Source: Zopfochytrium polystomum
Lineage: Eukaryota; Chytridiomycota; Chytridiomycetes; Chytridiales; Chytridiaceae
Direction of reading: 5' to 3'
NCBI GenBank assembly: GCA_025765615.1
Contig: JAIVFJ010000357.1
Span: 1-58,954 of the forward strand
DNA length: 58,954 bases
In this document: in pieces, positions 48,229 through 58,954 of the stretch
Layout of the letters: the number at the start of each line of letters is the position of its first letter
Position numbering within the stretch: the stretch's first letter is position 1
Translations under genes and position numbers: made by a program
The notes under the pieces: generated by a model
The model's database searches: none
What the model was told of the DNA's origin: nothing
What the model saw: only the letters and a program-made list of their open reading frames with translations

Positions 48229-49049
48229 GTCAGTCAGTGAAGTAATTATGCTCGCTGGAAACTGTTAGTTGTGCTGTTGCTGGGTAATTGATTCAATCCC
48301 AATTCCAGCTTTCATTTCCATAGATTGAAAGGGAAACCTTACAGCAATCTTTGAAAGAATTGCAGCCTCCAATAACTTGGTCAAATTGACTCAAATCTGC
48401 AGAGAATTGAAAGGAGATTCTTTTTTTTTATTTCATGTGTTCACATCTTTAAGGCCAAATACAATGTGGATAATTGCAGATGGCTTAAGGCATGGTCCAA
48501 CATACTCAATCTTTTTTTTTTCTTTTTCTTTTTCTGCAAAGCATTGGGGCGCATTGGTATGGTCAAGGTGTGGCCAAACCCTTCACAAACACTTACTGGA
48601 TGTATAACGCATCCAGCTAGAACAAAAGAAAAGGAGAGGTAGGTCGTTTTTATAACGTGGTCTCAAGCCTCACTATCTCCAATGGATTACGCAAGCGTTC
48701 AATCTATCACAGCTGTATTACAGTAGATTGCAAAATAGTTGGCCACCTCCACAAATCTTTTAATAATTTTCAATTAGTGGCCACAAGTCAAGAGAGGCGT
48801 GGAGGTGTCCCCCGGTTTGCAATCTCCTGCACCTACGGCTGCAAAACTCCCTAACTTTCAAAATTTTTTGGCCTGACGGCGAAGGTTTTGATTGGCCGAA
48901 AGACGCCGCCTTCCTGGACGCAAAAGTTTGGGTGCCCGTTTCAAATCACGGCACGTCCATTGGCACGTGATCATGGCCGCAAGAACTCCTGGAAAATTTT
49001 GACTGCAGCAAACCCAAGATATCCCGTGATCGGAACCCAGCCTTGCAGA

Positions 49050-49940
49050 GCTCAATGAAGTGCTCATTCATTTCGGGCGAAAATCATCGACTGGGCAGGT
49101 GTGCTGTCTGTTAGCGGCGGAAATCTTCCAGCAGATTCAGGACATATCAAACTTGCGGCAAAAGCGTCGACGGCTTTATATTGGCGAGCAATTGCCAATA
49201 GGCTCTCCTTGAATCAATCAAGGAGAGGTACCATACAGAGTATAGACTGGAACCTGATAGAATGCACAGACAAGGTCCCTGCAGAGTGTCGTCGCTGTTC
49301 TTTGCTCACCCACACAGTGTCAAAGAGATTCGATGAAGGCCCAGCGTGCTTCTTATGGACTGTACGTATGAGACAAATGAACCTCGATTGCCACTGCTAA
49401 ACATCGTCACAATCTCAGAGAATAACACCACAGTAAATGTTGCATTTGCTTTTATATCTTCTGAGGAAGTCGAGGACTATACTTGGGCGCTCGAGTGCCT
49501 TTTGCGGCTCCTTGCGCTTCCTCCAGTTGTGATAGTAACTGACCGAGAGCTCGCCTTGATGAACGCAATTTGCGCTGTATTTCCGTCAAGCACCAATTTG
49601 CTGTGTCAGTGGCATATCAATTTGAATGTGAAAGCTAAAGCTCAAAAGTATGATAACCGGTCCAGGCAGCGCAACAGAAGCCGACGCTATTTTTCAGGAC
49701 TGACACGCTCTTATGTTCAGCGCCAATGAATTGTTGTAGCAGAGAGTCTGTTCGAAAACTGGAAGACGGACTGCCACTTACATGTATCGAGGAGAAATGT
49801 GAACACAACTGCATCCCCCTCCCGAAAGGAGAACGTAAAGGCCTTCTACTCATCATATCGATCGCAAGGACGTTGAGCTTACCTGAATCCGTTGCGTTCC
49901 ACCAAAGTATTTGAGCAAGAAAGTAAAAAAAGTCAGACAT
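49050..49940 (+). mobile_element. Remnant of a Mutator-like (MULE) transposon
   Basis: The frame at 49346-49729 reads LMDCTYETNEPRLPLLNIV, then VAFAFISSEEVEDYTWALE, VIVTDRELALMNAICAVFPS and NLLCQWHINLNV. These are the core motifs of the MULE transposase domain, with the first two catalytic Asp (in MDCTY and TDREL) and the C-x2-H motif. Upstream (from about 49050) the coding sequence continues only across stops and shifts. The part carrying the last catalytic Glu is missing or scrambled. It has no intact transposase and I could not find terminal inverted repeats by eye. Confidence 0.8.
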
Positions 49941-51924
49941 ATCACACTAATTGGCATCCAAAAACTTGCCGGCCCCTAAATTGCACCCACAAATCGACAT
50001 TGGTCCCGTTTGAGAGCCAGGGGCGAGGTGGGAAAAGTGGTACTGAAAGGGGACAGTGGTGATCGTAACAGATAGTCAACCATTAGCAAGCATTTTGTTG
50101 TGCACGAGGCCGTCTCATTTTTTTCCTTCTTTTGACATGCCTCGCAAGAAAGGTCGCGTGAGTGTGTGCTGTGTTCGAAAATGGCGTTGTCGCCAACAGC
50201 CAGGGCTTTGCCACATCCCTGCAGAGTGATGGCGATCTTTGCAAATGCGGCCAGCATTTCGTCGATTTAACCTGACGATCAGGATGTATGACATGTATGA
50301 GATTCTAAAGCATCTCACATAAGGTGTTGGTGATAGTTAAGGCTCTTCAGCTCTTCCTTTATTATGATTTGTATAACACACTGTAAAAGTTTTATATGAA
50401 GGTATGAACCCTATCAGAAGAGGGAATCGTTTCCATAGTTCTTATAATTTTTCCACTATGTAGACTTATTTGTAGTTTCGTAACAACCATTGCCACTTCT
50501 TAGCGCGATGGGCGGTTACACGCGCACAGAGCGACACAAAAGAGAAAAAATATAATTGGACACTGTATTTTCTTTGCACTGTAAATGAGATTATTGAGAA
50601 ATTTGCTTGCTGCCTCTTTTTGGTTTGTTTGCTTTTTTTCAGTATCCGACGTAAGAGGTCCTGCCGTAGTGCCGGTTTCGGGGGTAGGTGTAAAACTGAG
50701 TGCGAGAAAGAAACGTGCCGAGGGCGGGGGTGAGGGAAAGGGGAGAGGTGCGGTGGGGGGAAGACATGCAGATCAAAGGATTAAAGATTGCGGCAGGAGC
50801 TTAATTTTGCACGGGACGGAGGGGTTTAGGGCAGTGAGAAAAATGCAGGATTGCAAAGGTTTTGAAATGGATGCACAGTGCCGGAATGCCAAATGAGAGA
50901 TATGCCGGGAGGAAAAGGGGGGGAGGAGGGGGTGCAGAAAACAGAAAAACAAATATGACGATGACAAATCGAAAAAAAACTCCAACGGTGTGGGGGAGGA
51001 AGGGGGAGGGAGAGACGTTGCGAAGGGCAAGGTGGAGGAGTTTGCCTCCTCCACGCACCCCTCATCCCCAGTAAGGGTGCAAAAAAAAAAAAAAAAAAAA
51101 AAAAAAAATCGAAAATGAGGACAGAAAAAAAAAATAATCCATCAACGCGTAAAACTTGCCAGCCATACACGGGGGGAGGAACGCTTTCTTCTCAAATGCC
51201 GCCGAAAGAGAGGGGAAGGTAAAAAAAACCGCAATCGGCGCGGAAACGCAGAGGGACCGCCCACGCGAAAACGGAGAGGGGGTAATGGGGGGCTGGGGCT
51301 TGATAATTGATAAGGTTTCAAAGAAATAAAACTGGGCATGGAAGAAAGTCCAAAGGGGGAGGGCCTCCAATGCCTCCCCACCGGTCCCTCACGCTCACTC
51401 TCACCCTCTCGGCGGGTGGGGGGCGCGAATCGTTAAAAAGAAGGTTTACAAATGCAGCGAAAAGCGAACGGGTGGTATCAACGAAAAGCAAAGAGGTGCA
51501 TCGGGATGATTGGGTGGTGTGAAAAAAAGGCGCATTCATAAAGTTCTCTCTCAACGACGGAAAATGGGGGCCAAAGGCGCGAAAGAAAAAACCACAAGAT
51601 TCAAAGAAACTCTAGGGAGGGGAACAATTCGGCAATCGACAACGAATAAATTTAAGATGGGTTTTTCGAGGGGAAACAGAAAACATCATAAAACGGGATG
51701 GAAAAAAGAGAAACACACTGGCAGGATCTGAATTCCATGAGACTTTGCTTTGGGAGGGGCTGTGAAACGAAAATGGGAATGAGTGTTGGGCGGTGGGTGA
51801 GCTATAGATCCAGTATCTCTCATCCTTTCATCTTCCCATTCTTATCATCGTCCATGGTTGCTAGGGAGCCACGAAGAGGTTGAAATGCGAGAAAAGAAGG
51901 GGAGGGAGGGGCTTTGGTCAGGGA
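49941..51924. other. Gap without a supported gene
   Basis: The left part looks like decayed, AT-richer transposon sequence. The part from about 50700 is purine-rich on the plus strand, with a long A-run (51079-51108). Its open frames are low-complexity. The end near 51924 is the 3' UTR side of the minus-strand TBC gene. Confidence 0.45.
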
Positions 51925-54900
51925 TTACACCGTTCCCTTGTGGAAAACCTCGCGAACTCTGGCAACCACTCCGCGACCGCTGAGCTTCTTCCCGCTGGTC
52001 GCGCCGCCGACTGGCTTGCTCGGGTAGGTCACGATCTCGGTCCACAGCGCGACGATGGACTTGATGAAGGCTTCATCAAGGTCGTTGGGACCTGCTGCCG
52101 GCGCCAAAGACGACGATGACCGACGACGACCCGGTCGTGGCCGGAAGGCTTGGGTTGGAAGTCCAGACTGCTCTGACGGTGTGGATGAGGGGTGGTGAAG
52201 CAATGGACGACTCGGAGGAGTCGTCCATTGTTGGAGGCGGTGGAAGAAGGAAGTATGCTGCTGAAGACGGTGGAAGGCTCAACAAGAATGCTGCACCAAG
52301 GCATTGGTAAGCGGTTTGTTAACGACACAAAATCACATTCAGAAGCAAACAAAACCAGAAATAGATTAATTTGCAAGTCAACAAGCCGGCCGGAATGCCG
52401 GATCGGGGGAAATAATTCTCACCTTCATGCTTTTTCAACAATGCAACTGCGACAACAAATAGCAGATCGACACCCCACAGCATGACCAAGTCCCAGACCC
52501 GAACGAGCACTCTGAACGGAATGAAGCTCCTGTCTTCATCGACTCTTTCGGCGCCAGCGGACCGCAGGTCCACGGGAGAGACAGCCTCGACAAACATGCT
52601 GTTAATCCAAGCGAAGAGGTACGACTCGGACGGGACCGAGTTCTGCTGGATCCACCTGGCAAAGAGCTTGGGCGTCCAAAGGCGCATCAGCTCTTCGTGG
52701 ATAAAGAGAAACTCGGCGTCCACGGACGCATCGCCGGTGGCTATGAGACTCCGGAGGTTGTAGATTGGTCGTGGGATTGCATTACCCACTGGCGGCTGGG
52801 GGGTGGGAGGAGCGTGAAACATGTGGGCGAGAGCAACGTAAGCACGCTACTCGGCGTTTGTGTTTGGGTTTTTCGGGTTTCATCGATTATGAGGGGATGA
52901 AGTTAGAAAAACGAACAACGAAAGAAGGAGACCAACATATTGGAAGCAAAAACGGGTACCGTACCTCCTCCTCCATTAAAAGCAAGAGAACCGCTGCAAT
53001 CTTCGACAGGCCTCGCCAATACCCGAATTTCCTCTCGCCTTGAGAAAAGGCGAGGAGGAGAGCTTTCAGTCCAGCCTTCCCCTTGCTGGCTGTCGGGGAA
53101 GACTCGCCGTCAGGCGCGGGCGTGTCGAGAAAGAGCACGTGGTTCGGGAATGCTTCGTCAACGTCGCGAATTATCAATTTATCATGCTTGGACTCCGAGC
53201 TGCGCAATTTGGACAGCTCGGATATCAATTCCGAGTCCAAAACGTCGTGGTCCGCGGTGGATTTGCAGAGGCCAGACTGGTGGGTGAGGAGATGGTACCA
53301 GACGTGCCCGCGCCAAAGCTGCGGGACACCTTCTCGGACTAAGCGAGTGCGGAACTGTGGGGTTTTGTGCGAGTTGTAAAATGAAAGCGCGAGCGGAAAG
53401 ATGTTCCAAAAAAAGTTAGAAACAATGGGGAAGGTTGGTGTGGAGGATTTTGGGTTGTATCTCACCTTCTCGGAAGTGTGCGAGAACGAGTAGACAGGGT
53501 CCACCATCACTCGAAGCGGAACGCCCCCTAGTTCAGCCGTTGTGCCCTCCGTAACCTCGCTCTTTTCCGAAGCCGCATCGCTGGAGACTTTTCCAGGCTC
53601 GACCAATCCAGCAGCCAAGCGCACAGACTCGCCGACCAGCTGTTCAGTCGCGAGCTCCCTCCAACGCGGCGCCCTTGTTGCCTCGACCAGCGCCTGCCGG
53701 CGTGCGGCCGGCGTAGCCGGCGCCGTCGCGGCAGTCAGCGGCGTCTTGCCCACCTCAAACACTCCCGGCGTCGGCTTGAGGAACCCGTAAAAGTCGAGGT
53801 TCAGCGGCAGTGCCGGCCCACCCCCGCGTGCTCGCCTCGCGGTTGCTGGCGAACGCCGTTGGGATGGGAGGGACAGGCGGAACGACAGACGAGCGGTTCT
53901 TCTTGGCGGGGCGCAGCTTCGACGGCTGTGGCGTCGACGAGCGGGCTGCCTCGGATGTCCCTGGTGCCGGTGACTGGGCACGGAGGGTGGAGGCCGTTGA
54001 GCTGAACGAACCGGACCGCTTGACAGAGTTCTTGTTTGGAAGAAGCGCGGCAACCGTACGATTGGCTGGTCTGCTTGCTGCACCGGGCCTTTGGTCGGGC
54101 CGCACTGGTGTCATTGGGCGGGAGGGAGGAAGGTTCTTTGCCAGTGAGCCTTTGGCAAGCCCAGAGACGCCCGCAGACAGTCGGGACAAGGGGCGGGCCG
54201 CGGCACTCCCAGATGCGCCGGAAGACAGCCTCGACGCAGGTCTAGTCGCACCAGAGGACAGCCTCGACGAAGGTCTAGCTGCAAAAGGAGGATTGACACG
54301 AGCGTTGGCGGGGATCGAGCGTCGGGCCGACGTTGGCGAATCCGGGACCTCTGACTTGCGACGCATCGCAGGAGGCTCGTCGTACGCAAACGACGAGCCG
54401 GAATTGCGGCCAGCGCCAAACCCTTGCGGGACTCCTGCCGATCCGGCGGTGATAGACTTGCGAGGGGCCGAGCCACGTATGAGAAAACCAAGCAAAGTTG
54501 CAGTGGATGAGACCATTTTGTTGACAGCGCCGGCAAATTTGTTCTTGCTCGGGCCTTTGGTTGTGGGTTGCTTGGAGGTGCGGTGGTTTCCGGCGGAATC
54601 CCGCTTGTTTCTGGTTGACGGAACGTCGGGTCCGCTGCGGGTCTTTGGGGTGGCTGACGAGGCTGGAAGGCGGAGTTTCGCGGCCGAGCCGGTCTCCTGC
54701 TGCTTCCCCTTTGGTGTCATGGGCGACGTTGGAATCGAGAAGGAGCCACGAGTGGAGACTCGAATACTTTGCGCCGCGGTCGGTGTCTGCGCGCGTCTGG
54801 TGGATGCAAACGACAGCGACCGACCCTGAGAAGGTTTGGGAGCAACATAGAGCGGGGTAGCAGCAAACTCTGTCGCTTCGCCGCCAGCCAGATCGCCAAA

Positions 54901-55851
54901 AATGTCCTCTACGATGGCATCGAGAGCAGCCTTGGTCTTTGCGGGGTCGGGCTCGGGCTCGTTGCCCGACGACGCAGACCGTCTGGCGCCCGCGCTCTTG
55001 GCTGCACTTTTCTTGTGCGACGTGGATCCACCAATTGTTGCAGGGGAGGACGAAGACACAGAGGTTGAGGAAGACGTGGCGGCGTCCTTCTTGGGTCCAC
55101 CAATGACTCGCTTCTTGACCGTCACAGCCTGCATAACCTGCGACCTTGGAATGCCCGATGGACGACGCGCGTGAGTAGCGAATGAGGAAGGCGACGATGA
55201 TGGCGTCACGACACTCGGGCGGCGGGGAGGGCGGAGGTATGACGGTGGCTGCGGCAGAGTTTTGCTGTTCCGGACCGGCGACGGCGGCGGTGGCGGGTTG
55301 GAACGCTTTTTGGACTGCTTCAGCGTCAGCGTCCGTTGGAAGGCGCGTTCGACCTCTTCCCGGATAGAAGTGGCCGACGACGGGCCGGACGGCGCCGGGC
55401 TGGAGGAGATGTGGATGGTGAGGCGGGGAATGTCGGGATGGGCCTTCTTGTTGGGTGAGGAGGAATCCGACGACGGGTACGGCGAGATCTCGCCAGAGGA
55501 CGGCGCAAAGAGGGTAGCATCGTCAGGAAAGGACGACGCCGAGGGAGGCGGGACATGCGAGTCGTCCTTGTCCACTTTGGAGTCGTCGCCGGCGGTGCCG
55601 CGATCAGGGTCAGTGACCGCGCGAGAGGTCGTCGTGGGTTTTTCAGAGGCGGGAGGAGGAGGAGGAATTGGTGAGGTAGAGGGCTCGATCGTCGTCGCTT
55701 TCTTTCTTAAAGTCGGAGCCGCGTCGAGCGGCGAGGTCGGCGATGTGGGCGACGACTGGGCGGCGCTGTTGTCGGTAAAGTTTTTCTTCTTTCTCAGGCC
55801 TCCGGTACCACCACCAGCTGCAGGGCGAGCTCCCATCAAGGACGACAGCAT
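51925..55851 (-). CDS. TBC-domain (Rab GAP-like) protein (one frameshift)
   Basis: On the minus strand, exons 52965-55851, 52423-52846 and 51925-52277 give about 1220 residues after discounting one base. The first ~700 residues are a Ser/Pro/Ala-rich, low-complexity tail with short repeats (RLSSGATRPASRLSSGASG). The TBC domain follows: LVREGVPQLWRGHVWYHLL carries the arginine finger. IIRDVDEAFPNHVLF is the IxxDVxRTFP motif. The position of the usual YCQGM reads YWRGL, so the glutamine finger is replaced by Arg. After RAYVALAHMF the domain continues to ALLKKHE. TBC proteins switch off Rab GTPases in membrane traffic; without the Gln this one may bind without full catalysis. The frame slips at a run of five C (forward 53821-53825); removing one restores TRGGPALPLNLDFYGFLK. 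The start is the first ATG (55851). Confidence 0.85.
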
Positions 55852-56130
55852 TATGCGGGCGGCGGCGGTGAGTGGGTTGGGGAGGGGACAAAAGAGGAGG
55901 AGGACGCCAACCAACCAACCAGCCCGCCAGGTGATAGACGGCCAGGTCAGCCAAACACACTACTGGTCCAACAGAGACGACAACAGATATACGATGGATG
56001 GAGGCGGAGGAGGAATGGAAGGAAGCGGGAAGGTGTTGGGTGGAAAGAGCGAGGGAGTGGGGGCTGCTGTTCTAAACGGTTGAGTCGAAGAACGCAAGAG
56101 AAAAGATAGCGCGAGAAAGTGAGGGAGTGC

Positions 56131-56220
<90 letters not shown>

Positions 56221-56668
56221 GGGAGAGAGAGAGGAATGTGCGCGACGAGACAAACAGTCTGTGTGTGCGGGCCGCAGCGGATTGGTGGGGAAAAAACCGC
56301 CGCCCTTTTTGGTTAATTTTTGGCGGTTGTCTTTGTCTGTCTGTCTGTCTACAAATTTACGTTTGTGTGTAGTGGCCAAAGTGCGTGACTGTGACGGAGT
56401 GTGGACCAAAATTGCTCTTTCGAAGTTCTTTTGTTTTTTACTTTCTTCCCTCCCTTTTCCTTTTTTCGTTTCTTCTCTTCACAGTCACACTTCATCCGTT
56501 TGGCTTTCAAAAAAAAAAACTAAATTTCTTTCCTTTTCCAGCTCGCGCCAGGCACGCGAAATGGGGTGGAAGTGGAGGTCGGTTGCAGCCACCCCACCAC
56601 ACGAATTTTTGTTTTTCAATTTAGAGAGAGATAGAGAGACAGAGAGAAGGAGAGAGAGAAAGAGGAGA

Positions 56669-56747
<79 letters not shown>

Positions 56748-56887
56748 AGTGAGAGAAGAAAGAGCTGGTGGCGAGTGAGAAAAGAACGACACGAAAGACT
56801 CCTTGCCATAATAATCACTTGCTACCCCCACGTGATATTCGTCAAAGTCTCTGAACCAGAGAAAACACCCAACCAACACAGTCAGCA
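55852..56887. other. Gap with two long (GA)n tracts
   Basis: No gene is seen. (GA)n tracts lie at about 56139-56235 and 56623-56745, upstream of the minus-strand TBC gene and beyond the 3' end of the methyltransferase locus. Confidence 0.55.
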
Positions 56888-57253
56888 TCACATCATGTCC
56901 CACCCACGCCGCACCCCCCACAACCAACTCCCTCTCTCCGCTCCGCAACAGCTAGCCACCAGCAGCAACAAGCAACCCCCAGAATCGCTCAGATGTTGTC
57001 GGGGAAGCGGACTCTGCACCCACACGCGGCTCATGCCGCAGCTCGCGCTTCCGGTTCTCAATCGCCTTGACGCACGTACGCGTTCTCCTCACCGCGAAAC
57101 CCGGCGCCCTCGAACAGCGCCGCGAGTTGCTTCCAGCGAAAAGTTAGACACGAGAACGTGCCGTCCTGTTGGCCGAAAGGAAATTGGCGGGAGAGGTTTG
57201 GGGGGGGCGGAATTAGTGTAAGAAAGAAGAGAGAGAGAAAACGAGCAAAGTGC

Positions 57254-57284
<31 letters not shown>

Positions 57285-58279
57285 ACCGCAGGTTCCCTTT
57301 TCCACGAACCTGCCGCATGTAAAAGTGCTCATCCATCATGTGCCCCGGTGTTTGAACCGCAGCTCCGCTGGTCGTAAACGCCATAGTCGCGGAACAGCAC
57401 GACCCCGCCCGGTTTCATGCAGCTGTGGATGTTGCGAACGGCCGACGGCAGCTTACTGTCAAAAATATTTTTTTGTTAAAATTCAAGCAAGGTTGGTTTG
57501 GGTTGGGTGGGGTGGGGTGGGGCGGATCACGTTAAAGAAAAGAAAGACGATAAAAAAAAAACAAGAATAAGAAGAAAGAAGTGGAAGGCCCCCCCAACTC
57601 ACGCGGGAGGAATGGCGCTCAAGCAGAAAATGGCCGTCACGGACGTCGACCGAGTTCTCCGGGACGGTAGCCGTGAGCGGGTCCGCGGTCAGGTCGCACA
57701 CGAACGCGTTGACGCGCGACGTGTCGTACGACGGGCTCTCGCGAATGAGCCCGATGGCACGAGGCGAAAAGTCGCACGCTATTGTGTGTATGTGTGTTTG
57801 ATTGTTGAAAAAATGGTCGAAGTGAGTCCTTTTTTTTCCCCCCCTCCCTCTGCGCGCCTTCCCCGCCTGCCCCTCCCCCTCCCTTACCGTAAAACAAAAA
57901 AGTCTGGGTTCTGCGCGATCAGCGGAAAGAAAAAGTTGCCGACGCCGCAGCCTGTAAGAGAGGAAAAACGATAGATTCATTCAAACAGGTCAATGGGGGG
58001 GCCACGCAAAATTCTTGTTGCACTCACCAACCTCGAGCAAAACCCTCGTCGCATTCGTCGCCGCCTTTATCACTCCGACCGTCTCCTCCTCCACTTCCGC
58101 ACCACCACCGCCACCCGCCGCCCCGCAGCTCGTCCAAACTCGCGCCACGTCCAGTGCCTGTCCTTGAAAAAGTTCGTCGCGTTCCGCTTGTAAAACAGGT
58201 CCCAGTTCCGCGCGGCCTCGGCGATCGCCTTGTTGCGGCTGAACTGCGGCACCGGCTTGGCGGCGTGCGCGGCCAGCAC
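56888..58279 (-). CDS. METTL6-type tRNA m3C methyltransferase, frame broken repeatedly
   Basis: Read on the minus strand, exon pieces are ~58028-58279, 57888-57951, 57603-57778, 57310-57455 and ~56888-57165. In order they spell the METTL2/6/8 family: ARNWDLFYKRNATNFFKDRHW, RVLLEVGCGVGNFFFPLI (across an intron), ACDFSPRAIGLIRESPSYDT, FVCDLTADPL, MKPGGVVLFRDYGVYDQ, HMMDEHFYMRQ and ENRKRELR. The glycine-rich GCGVGN motif binds S-adenosylmethionine; known members make 3-methylcytidine at position 32 of tRNA. All splice sites are intact, yet the frame must shift at about 58135, 57896-57901 (A6), 57640, 57367, 57345, 57073 and 57035. That is too many for a working gene as read: it is either a recent pseudogene or poorly corrected sequence. 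The true start is unresolved because upstream sequence (58280-58600) is low-complexity; the end at 56888 is also tentative. Confidence 0.7.
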
Positions 58280-58600
58280 GGCCAGCGTCGCGGCGCTCGG
58301 CGCGGGGAGGGCCGCGAGGAGCTGGTGGTGCTGGTGGTTGTGGGTGGGACGTGTTGTTGTTGTTGTTGGTGTCGTCGCCGCCGTCGTCGTCGTTTGCTGG
58401 TGGGTGGTGGTGGTGGTGGGTCGGACGAGGAGGAGGATGAGGATGAGGATGAGGATGAGGAAAGAGGATGACGACGACGACGACGACGACGGCGAGGTGG
58501 TGGTGGTGGTGGGTGGTTGGTGTGTGGATGGCCGGGGGGTCTGGAGCGGCGGTGTCGGCAGCGGCGAGGTTGCGGCGATCGGGCGGCATGGCCGGAGGGC
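58280..58600. repeat. Low-complexity triplet and hexamer repeats
   Basis: GTT, GTC, GGT, GAGGAT and GAC-type tandems dominate. They hide the 5' end of the minus-strand methyltransferase. Confidence 0.7.
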
Positions 58601-58910
58601 GTGTCAATTACCTCCAAGAAAGAAAGGAACAAAGGAGAGTGACTTGTCAATCAGTAATTGACAGCGTGGGAACTGGCCCCGTGTCTGTTTTCTGCTTTTT
58701 TCCCCCATTTTTTATTGGTTTTATTAAAAACAAAACAAAAACAACCAAAAAAAAAAAAAAGCCAGTGGGGGCGTGTGAGGAGGACCCGATCTCAACCAAC
58801 CCACACGACACCAACACACACTCACACACACACACACACGTACACACACCATACAAAGCGCGCACCAGATCGAGCGCCCCCCGCTCCGCCCCCCCCCCAC
58901 CCCCCATCAT

Positions 58911-58954
58911 CATGGGTCGTCCTCTTCTTCGTCGACCTCATCGCCCGGGGCCGC
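58911..58954 (-). CDS. Possible 3' end of a minus-strand gene, cut by the window
   Basis: Read on the minus strand, the last bases give AAPGDEVDEEEDDP and a stop at about 58911. An acidic tail like this is a common protein end, but with 14 residues nothing more can be said. The plus-strand reading from the ATG at 58914 is an equal alternative. Confidence 0.2.

Noticed and set aside
50585..51170. Open frames on both strands
   Set aside because: Both are low-complexity (Gly/Lys/Arg or Pro/Ser/Phe) from purine-rich DNA with no similarity to known proteins and no splice-linked partner.
56127..56752. Arg/Glu-repeat frames over the (GA)n tracts
   Set aside because: These are translations of microsatellites, not genes.

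Overview
The window is nuclear DNA from a fungus, most likely a flagellated early-diverging lineage such as Chytridiomycota. The genes are interrupted by many short GT-AG introns, about 50-170 bases long. They include a Zn2Cys6 transcription factor with a fungal-specific regulatory domain, a GH28 pectin hydrolase and a GT32 Golgi-type glycosyltransferase, all typical of fungi. They also include an EF-hand protein that resembles EFCAB9, a calcium sensor of the flagellar CatSper channel, which points to a zoosporic species. Genes are GC-rich. Gaps are full of (GA)n, (CA)n and poly-A/T tracts.

Layout. 2.2-10.0 kb (+): a GT32 glycosyltransferase, an unrecognised two-membrane-segment protein, and a protein kinase with a C-terminal zinc-motif repeat. 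10-22 kb: a retroelement graveyard holding a decayed Ty3/gypsy-like gag-protease-RT stretch, a decayed Ty1/copia RNase H end with its 3' LTR, and an inverted pair of ~400-base repeats. 22.6-29.2 kb (+): the Zn2Cys6 factor, a protein with CBS-domain repeats, and a small protein with ADP-ribosyltransferase-like signatures. 30.3 kb: a second fragment of the copia LTR. 32.1-46.9 kb (+): a GH28 polygalacturonase, an FAD amine oxidase of the amadoriase type, the CCR4-NOT ubiquitin ligase NOT4, an AsaB/CmcJ-like oxygenase, an ankyrin-like protein and the EFCAB9-like protein. 47.0-47.7 kb (-): a myosin regulatory light chain, tail to tail with the EFCAB9-like gene. 48-50 kb: remains of a Mutator-like (MULE) transposon. 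51.9-55.9 kb (-): a TBC (Rab-GAP-like) protein. 56.9-58.3 kb (-): a METTL6-type tRNA methyltransferase locus whose reading frame is broken many times.

The genes do not form one pathway; this is ordinary fungal housekeeping and accessory content around a TE island. Exon boundaries were built by hand from splice signals and checked for closing frames; where the frame does not close (GH28, TBC, METTL6-like) this is stated. The points most worth following are the EFCAB9-like gene, the kinase/zinc-motif fusion with a DVG motif, the TBC protein that lacks its glutamine finger, the ART-like protein, and the clustering of frameshifts toward the right end, which could be sequence error or decay. I saw no rRNA, tRNA or CRISPR.
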